Source of the DNA: Metabacillus schmidteae
GTDB taxonomy: Bacteria; Bacillota; Bacilli; Bacillales; Bacillaceae
Assembly (NCBI RefSeq): GCF_903166545.1
Contig: NZ_CAESCH010000001.1
Location: forward strand, 3,662,001-3,726,000
Reading direction: 5' to 3'
DNA length: 64,000 nt
Shown: positions 10,832 through 20,178 of the stretch, one piece after another
Position numbering within the stretch: the first letter of the stretch is position 1
Layout: the number at the start of each line of letters is the position of its first letter
Program-made: the position numbers and the translations under genes
Notes under the pieces: generated by a model
Database searches by the model: none
Told to the model about the DNA's origin: nothing
What the model saw: the letters and a program-made list of their open reading frames with translations, nothing else

Positions 10832-10930
10832 CCTTGTCCCCCCTCGAACATCTATTTAAAAAGTATGTTCATTGGGACAAGGTTAGACCAACTATTTTTC
10901 TGTTAAATAAATTTTTACACACTTAGAAAA

Positions 10931-10962
10931 ACAAAAAACCTAGCATATAAACACTAGGCTAA
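10931..10962 (-). terminator. Possible terminator after ypjA
   Basis: A short CCTAG/CTAGG stem overlapping the ypjA stop is followed on the minus strand by TTTTTTGTTTTT. The stem is only five base pairs, so the call rests mainly on the long T run. Confidence 0.45.
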
Positions 10963-11547
10963 TTCCAACTGTTTTGATTGATTTTTCACGACTAAATAAT
11001 AGGCTATTCCTAGAGATATTAAACTTAACCAGAATGTCATATAGCCTATTTCATTGATATAATCCATTAAAACACTATAACGGGGCATCATGCCAAATAC
11101 ATAGTCAATGACATCATTATGTAAAGTCCAAATGGCAGCCACAATTAAATGCCATGATTTAAACCGGTAATAAGGAGAATAAAGTAAGCCCTGAACGGCC
11201 ATGCCAAAATGAGAAGCTATAAGCATATAGCCTTCCCACGGTAAAGTACCGTTTACAGCTAATACAAGCAGGTTCATAATGACAGCCCATATTCCATACT
11301 TAAATAACGTGACAATCGCTAAAGCTTCAATAACAGGCAAATTCCGCTTGAATAAGAAGGCAAGCAATACAATGAGGAAAAATAAACTTGCTGTCGGGCT
11401 ATCAGGAACAAATATATAAAAGTGGGCAGGTGTTTCCTCCAATTGATATCTGTACCAATAATAACCGTAAGCCGTACCTAACAAATTAATGATGAACATG
11501 ATAAATATGATTGGTTTCTGTCCTAAAAAATATTGGAATAATTTCAT
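10954..11547 (-). CDS. ypjA: DUF1405-family membrane protein YpjA
   Basis: About 197 aa with six or seven hydrophobic helices covering almost the whole chain (for example PIIFIMFIINLLGTAYGYYW and SLFFLIVLLAFLF). Conserved polar patches FVPDSPTASL and HNDVIDYVF lie between helices. Function unknown. A GTG at 11556 is in frame, but the ATG at 11547 aligns better with the B. subtilis N-terminus; the Shine-Dalgarno is weak for both. It lies just downstream of the qcr operon. Confidence 0.8.
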   Translation of the reverse strand: MKLFQYFLGQKPIIFIMFIINLLGTAYGYYWYRYQLEETPAHFYIFVPDSPTASLFFLIVLLAFLFKRNLPVIEALAIVTLFKYGIWAVIMNLLVLAVNGTLPWEGYMLIASHFGMAVQGLLYSPYYRFKSWHLIVAAIWTLHNDVIDYVFGMMPRYSVLMDYINEIGYMTFWLSLISLGIAYYLVVKNQSKQLELA

Positions 11548-11618
11548 AAATTCCACACACCAAACTTAGAGTAATATTTTCTAACTTACTAAAACTTCTT
11601 ACCATTGTGATTTTATCA

Positions 11619-11646
11619 AAAAAAAGCTGACAAATGTCAGCTTTTA
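11619..11646 (-). terminator. Terminator of the qcrABC operon
   Basis: AAAAGCTGAC/GTCAGCTTTT hairpin with a four-base loop overlapping the qcrC stop, followed on the minus strand by eight T residues. Confidence 0.85.
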
Positions 11647-12411
11647 TTTTGAAGTAACACCAGAGATAAATTCTGATAGTACCTTTAATTCTTCGTCAGT
11701 ACCTTTAAATACTCCAGCAGGCATGCTTCCTTGACCGTTTTTCGCAATATCTGCGATTTTATCCGGTTCTAATCCATTATCAACAAGCGCTTTACCAGCT
11801 GCTCCACCTTCTAGATTATCACCATGACAAGAAATACAACCTTGCTCTTGATAAAGTGCATACCCTTCAGATTCTTTGTCAATTTCCGCTTCAGCCTTAA
11901 TTTTCCCTTGTTCAGCTGCTGCTTCCCAATCGTGTGTTGCAACTGATTCCCAAGTTAAGAAGAATGTTGCTGCTACACCAAGAATCATCATACCAACCGC
12001 AACAGGACGCTTTGCGGGACGACGTTCAGGTCCACGATCAAGGAAAGGTGCTAACATTAATGCACCGAATGCAAGACCTGGAATGACGATTGCTCCAATT
12101 ACTGTATATGGACCAGATGCAAACGAATATTTTAACAATTGGTATAAGAATAAGAAATACCAGTCTGGTAATGGAATATAGCCTGCATCCGTTGGATCTG
12201 CTACACGTTCAAGCGGTGATGGATGCGCTATTGTTAAACATAAAAAACCGATTAAGAAAACGGCACCAACCAACCACTCCTTAAGAAGGAAGTTTGGCCA
12301 GAATGCTTCCGTTTTTCCTGGATATTCCGAATAGTCCTTCGGAATATTAGGCTTTCTCTCAGCTGAAATACGAGAGTCACCGACAAATTTCATACCTTTT
12401 CCGCGATGCAT
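11644..12411 (-). CDS. qcrC: Menaquinol:cytochrome c reductase, cytochrome b/c subunit
   Basis: 255 aa fusion typical of Bacillus: an N-terminal subunit-IV-like membrane part with three helices (about 45-165), then a C-terminal cytochrome c domain with the covalent heme motif CISCH near residue 193 and an axial-ligand candidate Met in GSMPAGVF. It carries electrons from the bc complex to cytochrome c. Third gene of qcrA-qcrB-qcrC. Confidence 0.95.
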   Translation of the reverse strand: MHRGKGMKFVGDSRISAERKPNIPKDYSEYPGKTEAFWPNFLLKEWLVGAVFLIGFLCLTIAHPSPLERVADPTDAGYIPLPDWYFLFLYQLLKYSFASGPYTVIGAIVIPGLAFGALMLAPFLDRGPERRPAKRPVAVGMMILGVAATFFLTWESVATHDWEAAAEQGKIKAEAEIDKESEGYALYQEQGCISCHGDNLEGGAAGKALVDNGLEPDKIADIAKNGQGSMPAGVFKGTDEELKVLSEFISGVTSK

Positions 12412-12486
12412 GATTTCCCCTCCTTACTAAGGTGGTTTCCGATATAATAAATAAAATTACACATGATTGAAAATATGTGTTTCTTC

Positions 12487-13161
12487 TTATAGTGGACCAG
12501 AAATACCTTGCTTTCGTATCATAATAAAGTGAGCTGCCATTAGACCGAATAATGCAGCAGGTAGGAAAAAGACATGGATAGCAAAGAAACGAGTAAGTGT
12601 TTGAGCACCTACAATGTCCGGATGTCCTGATAACAATGTCTTAACTGTTGGTCCAATTAATGGTACAGATTCTGCAATTTGCAGTGTAACTTTTGTAGCA
12701 AATAATGCTTTCATATCCCATGGTAATAAATAACCTGTTAAACCGAGTCCAAGCATAACAAAGAAAATAAGTACACCAACTACCCAGTTTAATTCACGAG
12801 GTTTTTTATATGCTCCTTGGAAAAAGACACGAAGTGTATGTAAGAACATCATAACAATAACAAGACTTGCTCCCCAATGGTGCATACCACGAACAATTTG
12901 TCCGAATGCTACTTCATTTTGAAGATAAAAAACTGATTCCCAAGCATTTTTAATATCCGGAACATAATACATCGTTAAAAACATTCCAGAAAGTACTTGT
13001 ATAACGGTAACAAAAAACGTTAATCCGCCAAAGCAGTATACAAAGGCAGAAAAATGATGTGCAGGGTTTACGTGTTCTGGAACTTCATGGTCAGCAATAT
13101 CGCGCCACATAGGCGTAATATCTAATCGTTCGTCAACCCAATCATAAATTTTGTTAAGCAA
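12487..13161 (-). CDS. qcrB: Menaquinol:cytochrome c reductase, cytochrome b6 subunit
   Basis: 224 aa cytochrome b6 with four membrane helices. Heme-ligating histidines are in GMHHWGASL, MMFLHTLRVFF and the FFAIHVFFLP helix. Length matches the split b6-type subunit of Bacillus. It oxidises menaquinol together with the Rieske protein QcrA; five bases separate it from qcrA. Confidence 0.95.
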   Translation of the reverse strand: MLNKIYDWVDERLDITPMWRDIADHEVPEHVNPAHHFSAFVYCFGGLTFFVTVIQVLSGMFLTMYYVPDIKNAWESVFYLQNEVAFGQIVRGMHHWGASLVIVMMFLHTLRVFFQGAYKKPRELNWVVGVLIFFVMLGLGLTGYLLPWDMKALFATKVTLQIAESVPLIGPTVKTLLSGHPDIVGAQTLTRFFAIHVFFLPAALFGLMAAHFIMIRKQGISGPL

Positions 13162-13165
13162 TTGA

Positions 13166-13672
13166 TTACGCCTCCCCTCGTGGTTTTGCTTTACCTAAGA
13201 ATAAATATCCGTCTTTAACTTGTTGAGTATAAACATCAAGTGGTGCAAGAGGCGGTGTTCCAGGAACATTTGTACCGTCTTTGTCATATAAACCATAATG
13301 ACATGGACAGAAAAATTTGTTCGGATTCTTTGGATCATTGTTCCAACCTACTGTACATCCCAGATGCTTACAGATTGGTGAAAGGGCTGTAATTTTATCG
13401 CCTTCCTTAAAAACCCAAGCTGATTTTGTTTCTTCTGATTCATACCAAGCATCTTTTTGTTTGATTTTAAAGTCAAAGCGTTGAGGTTCTTCCGTGATTT
13501 CGTCAACCTTTACTACTTGAACCAGATCGGTTTCCTCTGCTGGTCGGAGCACAGGGTCAAGTGCAAAGCGGACCATTGGCATTAACATACCTGCGGCCAT
13601 GAAACCGCCTACACCGGTAAGCGTATAGTTTAAGAATTGACGTCTAGAAACTCGATGTTTTTTCTCGCTCAT
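13166..13672 (-). CDS. qcrA: Menaquinol:cytochrome c reductase, Rieske iron-sulfur subunit
   Basis: 168 aa. The two Rieske boxes CKHLGC and CPCHYG ligate the 2Fe-2S cluster. The N-terminus has a twin-arginine-like SRRQFLNYTLTGVGGF leading into a membrane anchor. Two adjacent ATG codons exist; the second (13672) has better spacing from AGGGGGG. First gene of the qcr operon, with a SigA-type promoter about 75 bases upstream. Confidence 0.95.
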   Translation of the reverse strand: MSEKKHRVSRRQFLNYTLTGVGGFMAAGMLMPMVRFALDPVLRPAEETDLVQVVKVDEITEEPQRFDFKIKQKDAWYESEETKSAWVFKEGDKITALSPICKHLGCTVGWNNDPKNPNKFFCPCHYGLYDKDGTNVPGTPPLAPLDVYTQQVKDGYLFLGKAKPRGEA

Positions 13673-13747
13673 CATTTTCCCCCCTCTATCTTAAGCTCTG
13701 TCCGTTCCCGGACATACGGAAATGATATATAAAACTAGGACATACTC

Positions 13748-13776
13748 ATGATATATCAATCTTTCCATGAGGTCAA
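13748..13776 (-). promoter_or_regulatory. SigA-type promoter for qcrABC
   Basis: On the minus strand TTGACC (13776-13771), 17 bases, TATCAT (13753-13748). It gives a leader of about 70 bases before qcrA. The leader holds two copies of GTATGTCC and a GTCCG-GGAA-CGGAC hairpin, which may be regulatory. Confidence 0.65.
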
Positions 13777-13814
13777 TAAAATCCTGTTTTCTTCTCCTGG
13801 AAATGAAAAGGTTT

Positions 13815-14270
13815 TTATGATTTATTCCAAGATTGTAATAAAATGTTCAAAATTTGTTCTACTTGATCTTGTAACAGCTTTCTTTTTAAGTTATCGTCCA
13901 TATGCTCAAGAGGTATTGTTGGAAGCCATATTAATTCTCCCTCCAAATGTTCATTCTTCATCTTTTTCAAATCATCTTCACTTGTTAAGAAGAATACATG
14001 TTTAAATTCTTGTTGTAATTCAGTTTTCCACTCTATCAAATTTTCAATCACATTTTCTGATTTTTTTAAGTAAGAATAGGATGGGAACAGGAATACTCTT
14101 CCCTTCAGCTGTCTTTCAAGGTCTGTGCTAACCAGAGTGATGAATTCACCTTTTGCGACGATATTTTTCATTTCTGAACCGATTGAAACAGCCATTAATG
14201 GTACTATTGCCGTATCTATGTACTCCTTAGCTTGATTATATGAATCTACATCATTGGATACCCATTTCAA
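13815..14270 (-). CDS. ypiF: DUF2487-family protein YpiF
   Basis: About 151 aa, cytoplasmic, no membrane segment and no catalytic motif I recognise. I start it at TTG 14270, which follows AGGGAG at about nine bases; the upstream ATG at 14297 has no ribosome-binding site and the ATG at 14279 overlaps the Shine-Dalgarno. Position between qcrA and ypiB matches B. subtilis ypiF. Function unknown. Confidence 0.78.
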   Translation of the reverse strand: MKWVSNDVDSYNQAKEYIDTAIVPLMAVSIGSEMKNIVAKGEFITLVSTDLERQLKGRVFLFPSYSYLKKSENVIENLIEWKTELQQEFKHVFFLTSEDDLKKMKNEHLEGELIWLPTIPLEHMDDNLKRKLLQDQVEQILNILLQSWNKS

Positions 14271-14458
14271 CTTCTTCATCTCCCTATTTGCAATCATATT
14301 TATACTCTTATTATAAAGCTTGTATGGAAATTTGTTAAATTAAAGCTAAATAGCAACACGCACTCTCTCAATAGACAAAAGCATGTTTTATACTGTAATC
14401 ACTATTTAATCAAATTCTTTCCCATAAATTACTCCAATCTCTTTATAACAGGCCAAAA

Positions 14459-14538
14459 TAAAAAAGTAGCTCTTACTAAGTTAATCACTTAAGACACTAA
14501 CGATTTTTGTCTTTGTGACAATCTCATAAGAGCTACCA
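14459..14538 (-). terminator. Large branched terminator after ypiB
   Basis: Outer stem GTAGCTCTTA/TAAGAGCTAC, about 70 bases end to end, followed on the minus strand by CTTTTTTATTTT. The loop contains a smaller TTGTC-ACAAA-GACAA hairpin and a second GTTA/TAAC arm, giving a three-way-junction shape. Confidence 0.7.
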
Positions 14539-14547
14539 TAAGGTACA

Positions 14548-15093
14548 CTATAAATTTTTTAATTGATTTAATTGAGCAGTTAATTTCTGAAATGTTTCTT
14601 TGTCTTGCTGATCAAGTGCTTTATCAATTAAATGGAGAAGCTTTTCTTTTTGAAAACGATGAATGGAATGCTTAAGTATTTGTTCTGCTATTTCTTTATC
14701 TTTTTCATTCTCATTTAAATGTTCCGGCATGTATGGATTTGATTCGAGTACTGCTGCATATTGTGGTGACTGATAGGCAGATCGAAAATTTAGCTGAATG
14801 AAAAGCTCTTCGTCTTTATTTAGTCTAATATCATGAAACGATTTTTCAGCATCTGTTGTCATAACGTTTTCTTTATAAAAACGGAATGGAACTTCTTCAA
14901 CGCAATGCGTGGACATTATAATGCCTCTTGGGCAGTATTGGGCCTGCTCAACAAAATGAACTTTTTCCATCAAAGTATCATGACTCATTAAATAATTTAA
15001 AATCCACACGCATTCTCTTCTTTTTAATTGATAATGATTTAGAAACCACCTGATGAAGTCTTTCTTTTCATGGACAGATACAGGGGCCACCAT
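14548..15093 (-). CDS. ypiB: UPF0302-family protein YpiB
   Basis: 181 aa from the ATG at 15093, which has a perfect AGGAGG seven bases upstream; the longer frame to 15174 has no such signal. Mixed alpha/beta N-terminal domain (about 1-115) and a helical acidic C-terminus with [18 protein letters not shown]. To my knowledge the Listeria counterpart is ReoY, which acts with ClpCP in degradation of MurA and so tunes peptidoglycan synthesis; transfer of that role here is inference. Adjacent to ypiA. Confidence 0.82.
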   Translation of the reverse strand: MVAPVSVHEKKDFIRWFLNHYQLKRRECVWILNYLMSHDTLMEKVHFVEQAQYCPRGIIMSTHCVEEVPFRFYKENVMTTDAEKSFHDIRLNKDEELFIQLNFRSAYQSPQYAAVLESNPYMPEHLNENEKDKEIAEQILKHSIHRFQKEKLLHLIDKALDQQDKETFQKLTAQLNQLKNL

Positions 15094-15173
15094 ACTATTC
15101 CCTCCTCTGCAATTTGAGTTTATTCCTACTTTGATAATTCCACAAAATAAAAATAAAATCCTTCTCTTTTCCA

Positions 15174-16442
15174 TTAAAACTCATCTTCTAATTGTAGCAA
15201 AATCTCATCGATTTCGACATTTGAAGGGTCTTGTTTCAAAATTTCTTGAAAAACTTCTTTAGCTTGCTTTCTTCTTCCTTCTTCTAACAAGAAATAGCCA
15301 TATTCCTGTAAGAAGTCTCGTTGATCCTTGAAAAAAGTATATGCAAGGTCATAATGTTTTAATGCCTGTGTATATTCTTCTTTTTGATGATAAGCTCGGG
15401 CTAAGTTCCACTCAAATTGTGGATCATCTTCACCATACTTTTTAATTTCAGTGATAAGGTCAACTACATCGTCATAACGTTCATCCTGGAGAAAAATATG
15501 TGATAATGTAATCGCTGCTTCTATATGTCCCGGATCTATTGCCAAGGATTCACGTAATAAATCCTCTGCAATTTGGATTTGACCTAGCTTAATCGCTATT
15601 TTCCCACCAAATAAGTATAGATCTTTGTTGTATTCATCCACCTTTAAACCTTCTTGAACCGCTTCAAGACTTTCTTCTAATAAGCTTTCATGTTCATATG
15701 CCTTCGCTAAATATAGGTAAAGTGATGTATAGTGTGGATCAGCCTCTTTTAAGGATAAGAACTGTTGTATGGCTGTTTTGTAGAATCCCCCTTGATATGC
15801 AGTAAATCCATAACCAAAAAGTGTATCAGCATCTTCTTGAGCATCTACAGTATGCCTGTAATGTTCAAGTGCTTCTTCAAACTGTCCATTTGCACTTAGA
15901 CATTCTGCCAATCTTTGATGGAGGTTCACACCTGAAATCATGTTATGTTCTTCTAAAAGCTCTTGATAGTAAGAAATAGCATGTTTATATTGTGCTTGAT
16001 GGAAATATAACTCCCCCAGAGCAAAATCAAGTACAGGTTCTTCTGGCAATATTTCTTTTGCCTCCTTTAGTTTTTGCTCACTTACCTCAGGTAGGCCTTG
16101 CATTTGATATAAATCTGCTAATAGGAGTAAAGCATGTGGATATGATTCGTCATCTTTAGAAATCATATTTAATAGAGCGATCGCATCTTCTTCATTTTCC
16201 AAGTCAATTTTAAGCTCTGCCAAAAACAATGTGATTTGAATCTCATCAGGGTATAAAAAATGAAGTTCTTCAATTATTTCATGTGCTTTATCTATTATAC
16301 CCCACTGATAATACTGATCTGCTAATTGAAGTTTTTCTTCATCATGTAACGTAGGTGTTATGTTTTCTAAAAGAGTCAGTCCTTGTTCTGTTTCTCCTTT
16401 ATTTACGAGGTTTATTGCTTCAGTTAATACTTGATTAAACAT
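15174..16442 (-). CDS. ypiA: Tetratricopeptide-repeat protein YpiA
   Basis: 422 aa made almost entirely of TPR helices from about residue 20 to 415 (for example [25 protein letters not shown] and [24 protein letters not shown] units). It is a protein-interaction scaffold, with no enzymatic domain. I start it at the ATG at 16442 after AAAGGA. It lies 80 bases upstream of ypiB, and the pair is conserved beside aroA in Bacillus and Listeria. A joint role with YpiB in MurA turnover is plausible but inferred. Confidence 0.85.
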   Translation of the reverse strand: MFNQVLTEAINLVNKGETEQGLTLLENITPTLHDEEKLQLADQYYQWGIIDKAHEIIEELHFLYPDEIQITLFLAELKIDLENEEDAIALLNMISKDDESYPHALLLLADLYQMQGLPEVSEQKLKEAKEILPEEPVLDFALGELYFHQAQYKHAISYYQELLEEHNMISGVNLHQRLAECLSANGQFEEALEHYRHTVDAQEDADTLFGYGFTAYQGGFYKTAIQQFLSLKEADPHYTSLYLYLAKAYEHESLLEESLEAVQEGLKVDEYNKDLYLFGGKIAIKLGQIQIAEDLLRESLAIDPGHIEAAITLSHIFLQDERYDDVVDLITEIKKYGEDDPQFEWNLARAYHQKEEYTQALKHYDLAYTFFKDQRDFLQEYGYFLLEEGRRKQAKEVFQEILKQDPSNVEIDEILLQLEDEF

Positions 16443-16518
16443 AAACGATCCTTTCCTGACCAATGAATTGGTATTTGATGTTTCAATTGCTATATTTATT
16501 TTCTGTTTATATCATACA

Positions 16519-17436
16519 TCAAAATGAAGCTGATTGTGGTATAAAACGACCTGAAATGGTTATAAAACATTCTTCCCCTTTTCCTGGAAGGAATGAGATG
16601 TCACCATTTACATTTATAAGCCTTCCATTATGAGAAGTGAAAGTAGGTAAGATTTCATTTTGCTTAATCATTGGTTTACCATCAATATTGTATTTAAGCT
16701 CATTTACTTTGTACAAATTATAGTTTAAATTACTTCCAATCCGAATATCGCCTTTAACTGGGTAGATCCCTAATCTCATAAGTATATCTTTTGTAAGAGG
16801 TGTACCCTCTTCTAAGTATTCATGTAATGACGAAATACGATGTTCTTTGACGACCCGGTTCCAGTTCTGTAAGGTTCTTTGTTTTTTAAAGGGAGACAAT
16901 GACTCATCAGTCATATATGGTATGAGTGTAATTGGGTTAGAAAACATTGCATCTCTTATCCAACCCCAGGATATCAAATCCAGTCTATCATCCTTGTTAA
17001 TTTCAACAAAAACGATCGAAATCTGCTGTTGTTTACATTTTCTTAACATCGACTGATTTAGACTCTTTAAGGGAAGCTTAATTGCCATATAATAATCAAT
17101 CGGAGAATTAATCATTAAATGTCTGCGTTGTTTTACCATGGATGCTAATTCTTTTTCATACTTTACGTCGACAACAGTTAATAGGGAAGTACAGCCCTTT
17201 TTTAAAAATTCAATAATTTTTTGCTTAAAGTCTTGAAAAGGAAGTAATGAATGAAGAGAAAAATCGAGCATAACATAGCCAGGGGTTATCAAATAAGAAC
17301 TTAAATCCATTCTCATATACTTGATATTATCCATCGACTGCCGCATAAATTCAATTTTATTTTGGTTTACTAATAATGTAGCCTGTTCGATACGATCATT
17401 TTTCAGTATACCAACTCTGTCCATAATATAACACAT
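16519..17436 (-). CDS. Degenerate amidohydrolase-like protein, function unknown
   Basis: 305 aa that I do not recognise as a named protein. Residues about 45-60 (LITPGYVMLDFSLHS) resemble the PGFID-x-H-x-H strand of amidohydrolases, but only one of the two metal-binding histidines could be present. Near the C-terminus LGIYPVKGDIRIGSN resembles the GLYPRKG-x-I-x-VG signature of the hydantoinase/dihydroorotase composite domain. The other metal ligands (carboxylated Lys, later His and Asp) are not evident. Probably cytoplasmic and non-catalytic. Start ATG 17436 lies 11 bases after AAAGGAGG. Confidence 0.6.
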   Translation of the reverse strand: MCYIMDRVGILKNDRIEQATLLVNQNKIEFMRQSMDNIKYMRMDLSSYLITPGYVMLDFSLHSLLPFQDFKQKIIEFLKKGCTSLLTVVDVKYEKELASMVKQRRHLMINSPIDYYMAIKLPLKSLNQSMLRKCKQQQISIVFVEINKDDRLDLISWGWIRDAMFSNPITLIPYMTDESLSPFKKQRTLQNWNRVVKEHRISSLHEYLEEGTPLTKDILMRLGIYPVKGDIRIGSNLNYNLYKVNELKYNIDGKPMIKQNEILPTFTSHNGRLINVNGDISFLPGKGEECFITISGRFIPQSASF

Positions 17437-17570
17437 ATATTATGTCCCCTCCTTTCATCTTCTTAAGACAAGCTATGATGAAAAACGAAATTTTATGTCT
17501 TTTGAATGTCCATAATTTCGTTTGGGATCGATATATATTTAGCTGTGTTTTTATTTCTTATTTAAAAAGT

Positions 17571-17603
17571 AAAGAACCCTTCAAATCGTTTGAAGGGTTC
17601 TAT
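17571..17603 (-). terminator. Terminator of the aromatic supra-operon after aroA
   Basis: Perfect 12-bp stem GAACCCTTCAAA/TTTGAAGGGTTC with a three-base loop, followed on the minus strand by TTTACTTTTT, immediately after the aroA stop. Confidence 0.88.
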
Positions 17604-17605
17604 TA

Positions 17606-18901
17606 TTATTTAGCTAAGGAATCTAAATGTTCAAAGAATGTAGGGTATGAAACATCGATTGCGCCTACGTTTTCTAATTCAATTGGTGCTTCCGTAATAC
17701 AGGATGCAATTGCAAGCATCATTCCAATTCGATGATCACCATGGCTAGATACTGTAGCGTTCCCTTTTAGCTTCGTTTTCCCAGTAATTATCATCCCATC
17801 GTCAGTTGCTTCAATAGATGCACCAATTTTTCTCAATTCACCAACAACTGTATCAATACGATTTGTTTCTTTTACTTTTAATTCACTTGCATCTTTTATA
17901 ATTGTTTCTCCCTCAGCTTGTGAAGCTAATAGAGCAATGACAGGTATTTCATCAATCAATTTAGGAATAAGATCTCCGCTAATTGTAGTTCCTTTTAGTG
18001 AAGAAGTTTTGATGAGAATATCTGCTACTGGTTCAAAAGTGTGGCCCTCTTTAAGGGTAACTTCAATTGTAGCGCCCATTTTTTCTAAAACATCTAAAAT
18101 ACCAGTCCGTGTTGGATTAATCCCAACATTTTTTAATAAGATCTCACTATTAGGAACAATAGCTCCTGCAACGAGGAAAAAGGCAGCAGATGAAATATCG
18201 CCTGGAACAAAAATATTTGTTGCTTTTAAGGATTGTCCACCTACAACGGAAGCAGAGTATTCATCTTCCTTCACATCCACACCAAATGCTCTTAGCATTC
18301 TCTCAGTATGGTCCCTGGATTTATGAGGTTCAGTAACCTTTGTTTCCTCATTGTTCGTATTTAAGCCTGCTAACAGAATAGCTGATTTTACCTGTGCACT
18401 CGCAACTGGTGAATTGTAATCTATTGCTTGCAAGTTACCACCTCTAATTGCTAGTGGTGTAAACTGTCCATCTTCTCTACCATCAATTTTTGCCCCCATC
18501 ATTCTTAAAGGGTTTGTTACTCGAGACATCGGTCTTTTTGCTATTGACTCATCTCCGATCACACATGAGTGAAAAGGTGCTCCTGCCAATATTCCCATCA
18601 TCAATCTTGTCGTTGTTCCTGAGTTACCAACATCCAAAATATCTGAAGGTTCTTTTAAGCCAGTAAACCCATTTCCTTCAACCGTAACATGGCCTTCTTT
18701 AATATCAATTGATACACCCATTTTTCTAAAACATGATACAGTACTTAAACAATCTGCACCCATTAAAAAATTTGAAATTTCTGTTTTTCCATTCGCTATT
18801 GATCCAAACATAACTGCACGATGAGAAATAGATTTATCACCGGGAATTTCAATTGTACCAGTTAATTGATTGATCTTTGATAATTTTATTACATCTACCA
18901 T
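17606..18901 (-). CDS. aroA: 3-phosphoshikimate 1-carboxyvinyltransferase (EPSP synthase)
   Basis: Joins PEP to shikimate-3-phosphate, the sixth shikimate-pathway step. 431 aa; the N-terminal signature [10 protein letters not shown], the [13 protein letters not shown] loop, and the SHGDHRIGM site are all present. Named aroE in B. subtilis. Last gene of the aro-trp-his-tyr supra-operon and followed by a strong terminator. Start ATG is preceded by GAGGTGG. Confidence 0.97.
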   Translation of the reverse strand: MVDVIKLSKINQLTGTIEIPGDKSISHRAVMFGSIANGKTEISNFLMGADCLSTVSCFRKMGVSIDIKEGHVTVEGNGFTGLKEPSDILDVGNSGTTTRLMMGILAGAPFHSCVIGDESIAKRPMSRVTNPLRMMGAKIDGREDGQFTPLAIRGGNLQAIDYNSPVASAQVKSAILLAGLNTNNEETKVTEPHKSRDHTERMLRAFGVDVKEDEYSASVVGGQSLKATNIFVPGDISSAAFFLVAGAIVPNSEILLKNVGINPTRTGILDVLEKMGATIEVTLKEGHTFEPVADILIKTSSLKGTTISGDLIPKLIDEIPVIALLASQAEGETIIKDASELKVKETNRIDTVVGELRKIGASIEATDDGMIITGKTKLKGNATVSSHGDHRIGMMLAIASCITEAPIELENVGAIDVSYPTFFEHLDSLAK

Positions 18902-18952
18902 AATACCACCTCAACCATTCTATTCATCCTATTGAATCATTTCATTTAAAAA

Positions 18953-20056
18953 TTACATTATAAACGTTTCATATGAAGAGTATTTATTAATACATTTAAT
19001 AGCAAGCTCTCGATCCTTTTCAGTTTGAAAACTTAACCTCAAAACGCCATAAATTTCTTCACGTGTTTCAATAATACGTATATTCGTTAAACTAATTTCT
19101 TCCTTTGCCAGGTATCCGGTAATTTCCGATATAATACCAGGGTAATCAGGTACATCAACATATAAATCATAAAAGGAAGGAATAGCCCCTTTTTGCTTTT
19201 CAGGAAGACCGTCACGATATTGTTTAGCCTGTTGAAAATAAGTAAAAAGATTCTCATCTTCTTCCTTTTCAACAAAATCTTTAATTCTCTTCATTTCAAT
19301 GATCCACTCGTCGAATAAGTTTAATAATGGACCTTTATTATGAAGCAAAATATCTCGCCACATTGAAGGATTACTAGATGCAATTCTTGTAATATCACGA
19401 AAACCACCTGCAGCTAATCTCTTAACAAGCGGAAAATTTTCCTCATGATTTTTAGCCTGATACACTAAACTAGCTGCAACAATATGCGGAAAATGACTAA
19501 TGACACCCGTTACCTCATCATGTTCTTCAGGCGTCATTTCAATAAAATTGGCTTTTGTCCCGTCTAGAACATTTATTAAGCTCTGTACATCATTGGAGGT
19601 TACAAATTTAGAAGGAGTTAATATGTAAAATGCATTTTCAAATAAATGTGGTTTTGCTGCTAAAATTCCTGATTTGTGTGACCCAGCCATAGGATGACCG
19701 CCGATAAACTTAATTTTCCCATTCAAATGTTTATTCGCACATTCTACAATCTTTACTTTTGTACTACCAACATCAGTTACAATAACATCTTTTTTTAAAC
19801 GTTGAGATTTAAGTTCTTCAATAATATTCAATGTTTGCTGAACAGGAGTAGAAAGAAAGATCATATCAATTGTTGATAAGTCAGGAAATAGTTCTGTAGA
19901 TACCTCATCGATCGCACCTATTCTTCTAGCCAAGGCAGCCTGCTCTTTATTAATATCAAAACCAATGATGTGAATAGACGGATCTTTTTGTTTAATGGAT
20001 AATGCAATCGAGCCTCCTATTAACCCAAGACCTATTAAATATACTTTTTTAACCAT
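18953..20056 (-). CDS. tyrA: Prephenate dehydrogenase with C-terminal ACT domain
   Basis: Oxidative decarboxylation of prephenate to 4-hydroxyphenylpyruvate for tyrosine synthesis. NAD-binding GLGLIGGS at the N-terminus, catalytic-domain GGHPMAGSH and VTGVISHFPH, and an ACT regulatory domain at about 295-367 (YVDVPDYPGIISEIT), the probable tyrosine sensor. I start at the ATG 20056 with AAGGTGA upstream (367 aa), not at the longer frame from 20101. Confidence 0.96.
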   Translation of the reverse strand: MVKKVYLIGLGLIGGSIALSIKQKDPSIHIIGFDINKEQAALARRIGAIDEVSTELFPDLSTIDMIFLSTPVQQTLNIIEELKSQRLKKDVIVTDVGSTKVKIVECANKHLNGKIKFIGGHPMAGSHKSGILAAKPHLFENAFYILTPSKFVTSNDVQSLINVLDGTKANFIEMTPEEHDEVTGVISHFPHIVAASLVYQAKNHEENFPLVKRLAAGGFRDITRIASSNPSMWRDILLHNKGPLLNLFDEWIIEMKRIKDFVEKEEDENLFTYFQQAKQYRDGLPEKQKGAIPSFYDLYVDVPDYPGIISEITGYLAKEEISLTNIRIIETREEIYGVLRLSFQTEKDRELAIKCINKYSSYETFIM

Positions 20057-20120
20057 TATTATAATCACCTTTTTTGGCCTATCATCTAAGAGGCTAGTCA
20101 TAAATTATTTCGAATTCAGT

Positions 20121-20173
20121 AAAAAGAAGGTGCTTCTTTTAAGCTTACACTCAACTAGACCAGCACCCTCTTC
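20121..20173 (-). terminator. Terminator-like hairpin between hisC and tyrA
   Basis: On the minus strand GAAG-GGTGCT pairs with AGCACC-TTC around a loop of about 26 bases, followed by TTTTT. It may end or reduce transcription from hisC into tyrA-aroA, setting different expression inside the supra-operon. Confidence 0.55.
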
Positions 20174-20178
20174 ATCCT

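Noticed and set aside
17442..17735. 97-codon plus-strand frame across the aroA terminator
   Set aside because: Overlaps the end of aroA antisense, includes the terminator stem and has no homologous features.
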